Shown piece by piece: positions 63,856 to 64,000 of a DNA stretch of 64,000 nt (position 1 is its first letter; every line of letters begins with the position of its first letter). This stretch comes from Mantis religiosa (taxonomy: Eukaryota; Arthropoda; Insecta; Mantodea; Mantidae). The translations under genes were made by a program, and so were the position numbers. The notes beneath the pieces are model-generated. The model was not told where the DNA came from. It saw nothing but the letters and a program-made list of their open reading frames with translations, and ran no database searches. The stretch spans positions 269,581,089-269,645,088 of the forward strand of contig CM060950.1 of assembly GCA_030765055.1 (NCBI GenBank), read 5' to 3'.

Positions 63856-64000
63856 CATACCTTACTTAGCGTTGCAGTACAGCACCATGGTCATCCTCAA
63901 GTTATCAAAAGTAAAGGAACGGCGGTTGTCAGCTAAAACTGTTTTATACTTTGAGAAACTTCTCTCCACTTCCACAGATGTTATAGGTGCATATTAAAAA
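63856..64000 (-). pseudogene. hAT transposase C-terminal end (continues beyond the window)
   Basis: The minus strand reads TSVEVERSFSKYKTVLADNR, then RSFTFDNLRMTMVLYCNA. This is the hAT dimerisation domain of the same CGGBP1-related type. The rest of the transposase would lie to the right of position 64000. The visible part has no stop, so this copy may be better preserved than the others. Confidence 0.75.

Overview
This is eukaryotic nuclear DNA and almost certainly from an arthropod. It is AT-rich, contains one plausible spliced exon with GT/AG borders, and is otherwise built from transposable elements: a Jockey-clade LINE with two ORFs, Ty3/Gypsy elements, Penelope-like elements with GIY-YIG domains, mariner, Tc1, piggyBac and hAT remnants, and several tRNA-derived SINE families. 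The repeat load and long gene-free stretches suggest a large insect genome. I cannot name the species from sequence alone.

Layout, left to right. 0.3-2 kb: SINE-A copies, one a compound element flanked by an 11-bp direct repeat. 2.8-3.4 kb: a SINE-B copy and a palindromic MITE. 3.9-5.4 kb: a piggyBac-like element lacking its catalytic core, with an opposite-facing sister at 15.4-17.2 kb. 5.5-6.5 kb: a decayed ORF of an unnamed repeat and a long poly(A). 6.9-8.7 kb: a Penelope-like element (PLE) with inverted arms. 9.7-10.8 kb: a hAT remnant split by SINE-B. 12.3-14.5 kb: a Gypsy integrase remnant split by a 1.25-kb Tc1-like element. 14.6-14.9 kb: a 331-bp near-perfect palindrome. 17.5-18.4 kb: a deleted mariner. 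18.85-24.55 kb: Gypsy-A with both LTRs, broken ORFs and nested SINE and LINE insertions. 24.8-26.3 kb: a LINE 3' end with an (AAAT)n tail. 27.2-27.6 kb: the only likely host coding exon (+ strand). 27.9-32.5 kb: a full-length Jockey-clade LINE (- strand) with both ORFs open and a 12-bp target-site duplication. 32.8 kb: SINE-C. 34.9-35.9 kb: LINE RT remnant. 38.0-38.4 kb: solo LTR of the Gypsy family. 38.8-39.5 kb: possible piggyBac fragment. 40.2-41.4 kb: hAT remnant with SINE-B. 42-43 kb: SINE-A tandem. 43.7-45.0 kb: palindromic pair of PLE GIY-YIG ends. 45.4 kb: MITE. 46-47 kb: hAT remnant. 50.3-52 kb: PLE bounded by inverted repeats. 52.3-52.5 kb: mariner fragment. 52.55-55.88 kb: Gypsy-B, a short-LTR deletion derivative arranged internal(partial)-LTR-internal-LTR. 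59.3-60.5 kb: mariner. 61.2-64 kb: two hAT remnants.

Nothing here forms an operon or pathway. The host exon probably belongs to a gene with very long introns, and the Jockey element sits antisense just downstream of it. The observations most worth pursuing are: (i) all three PLE loci carry inverted rather than direct terminal copies; (ii) the Jockey element looks recently inserted and possibly still competent; (iii) the short-LTR Gypsy-B derivative keeps one in-frame 608-codon ORF although RT and most of RNase H and integrase are gone; (iv) SINE-A occurs repeatedly as a head-to-head composite.
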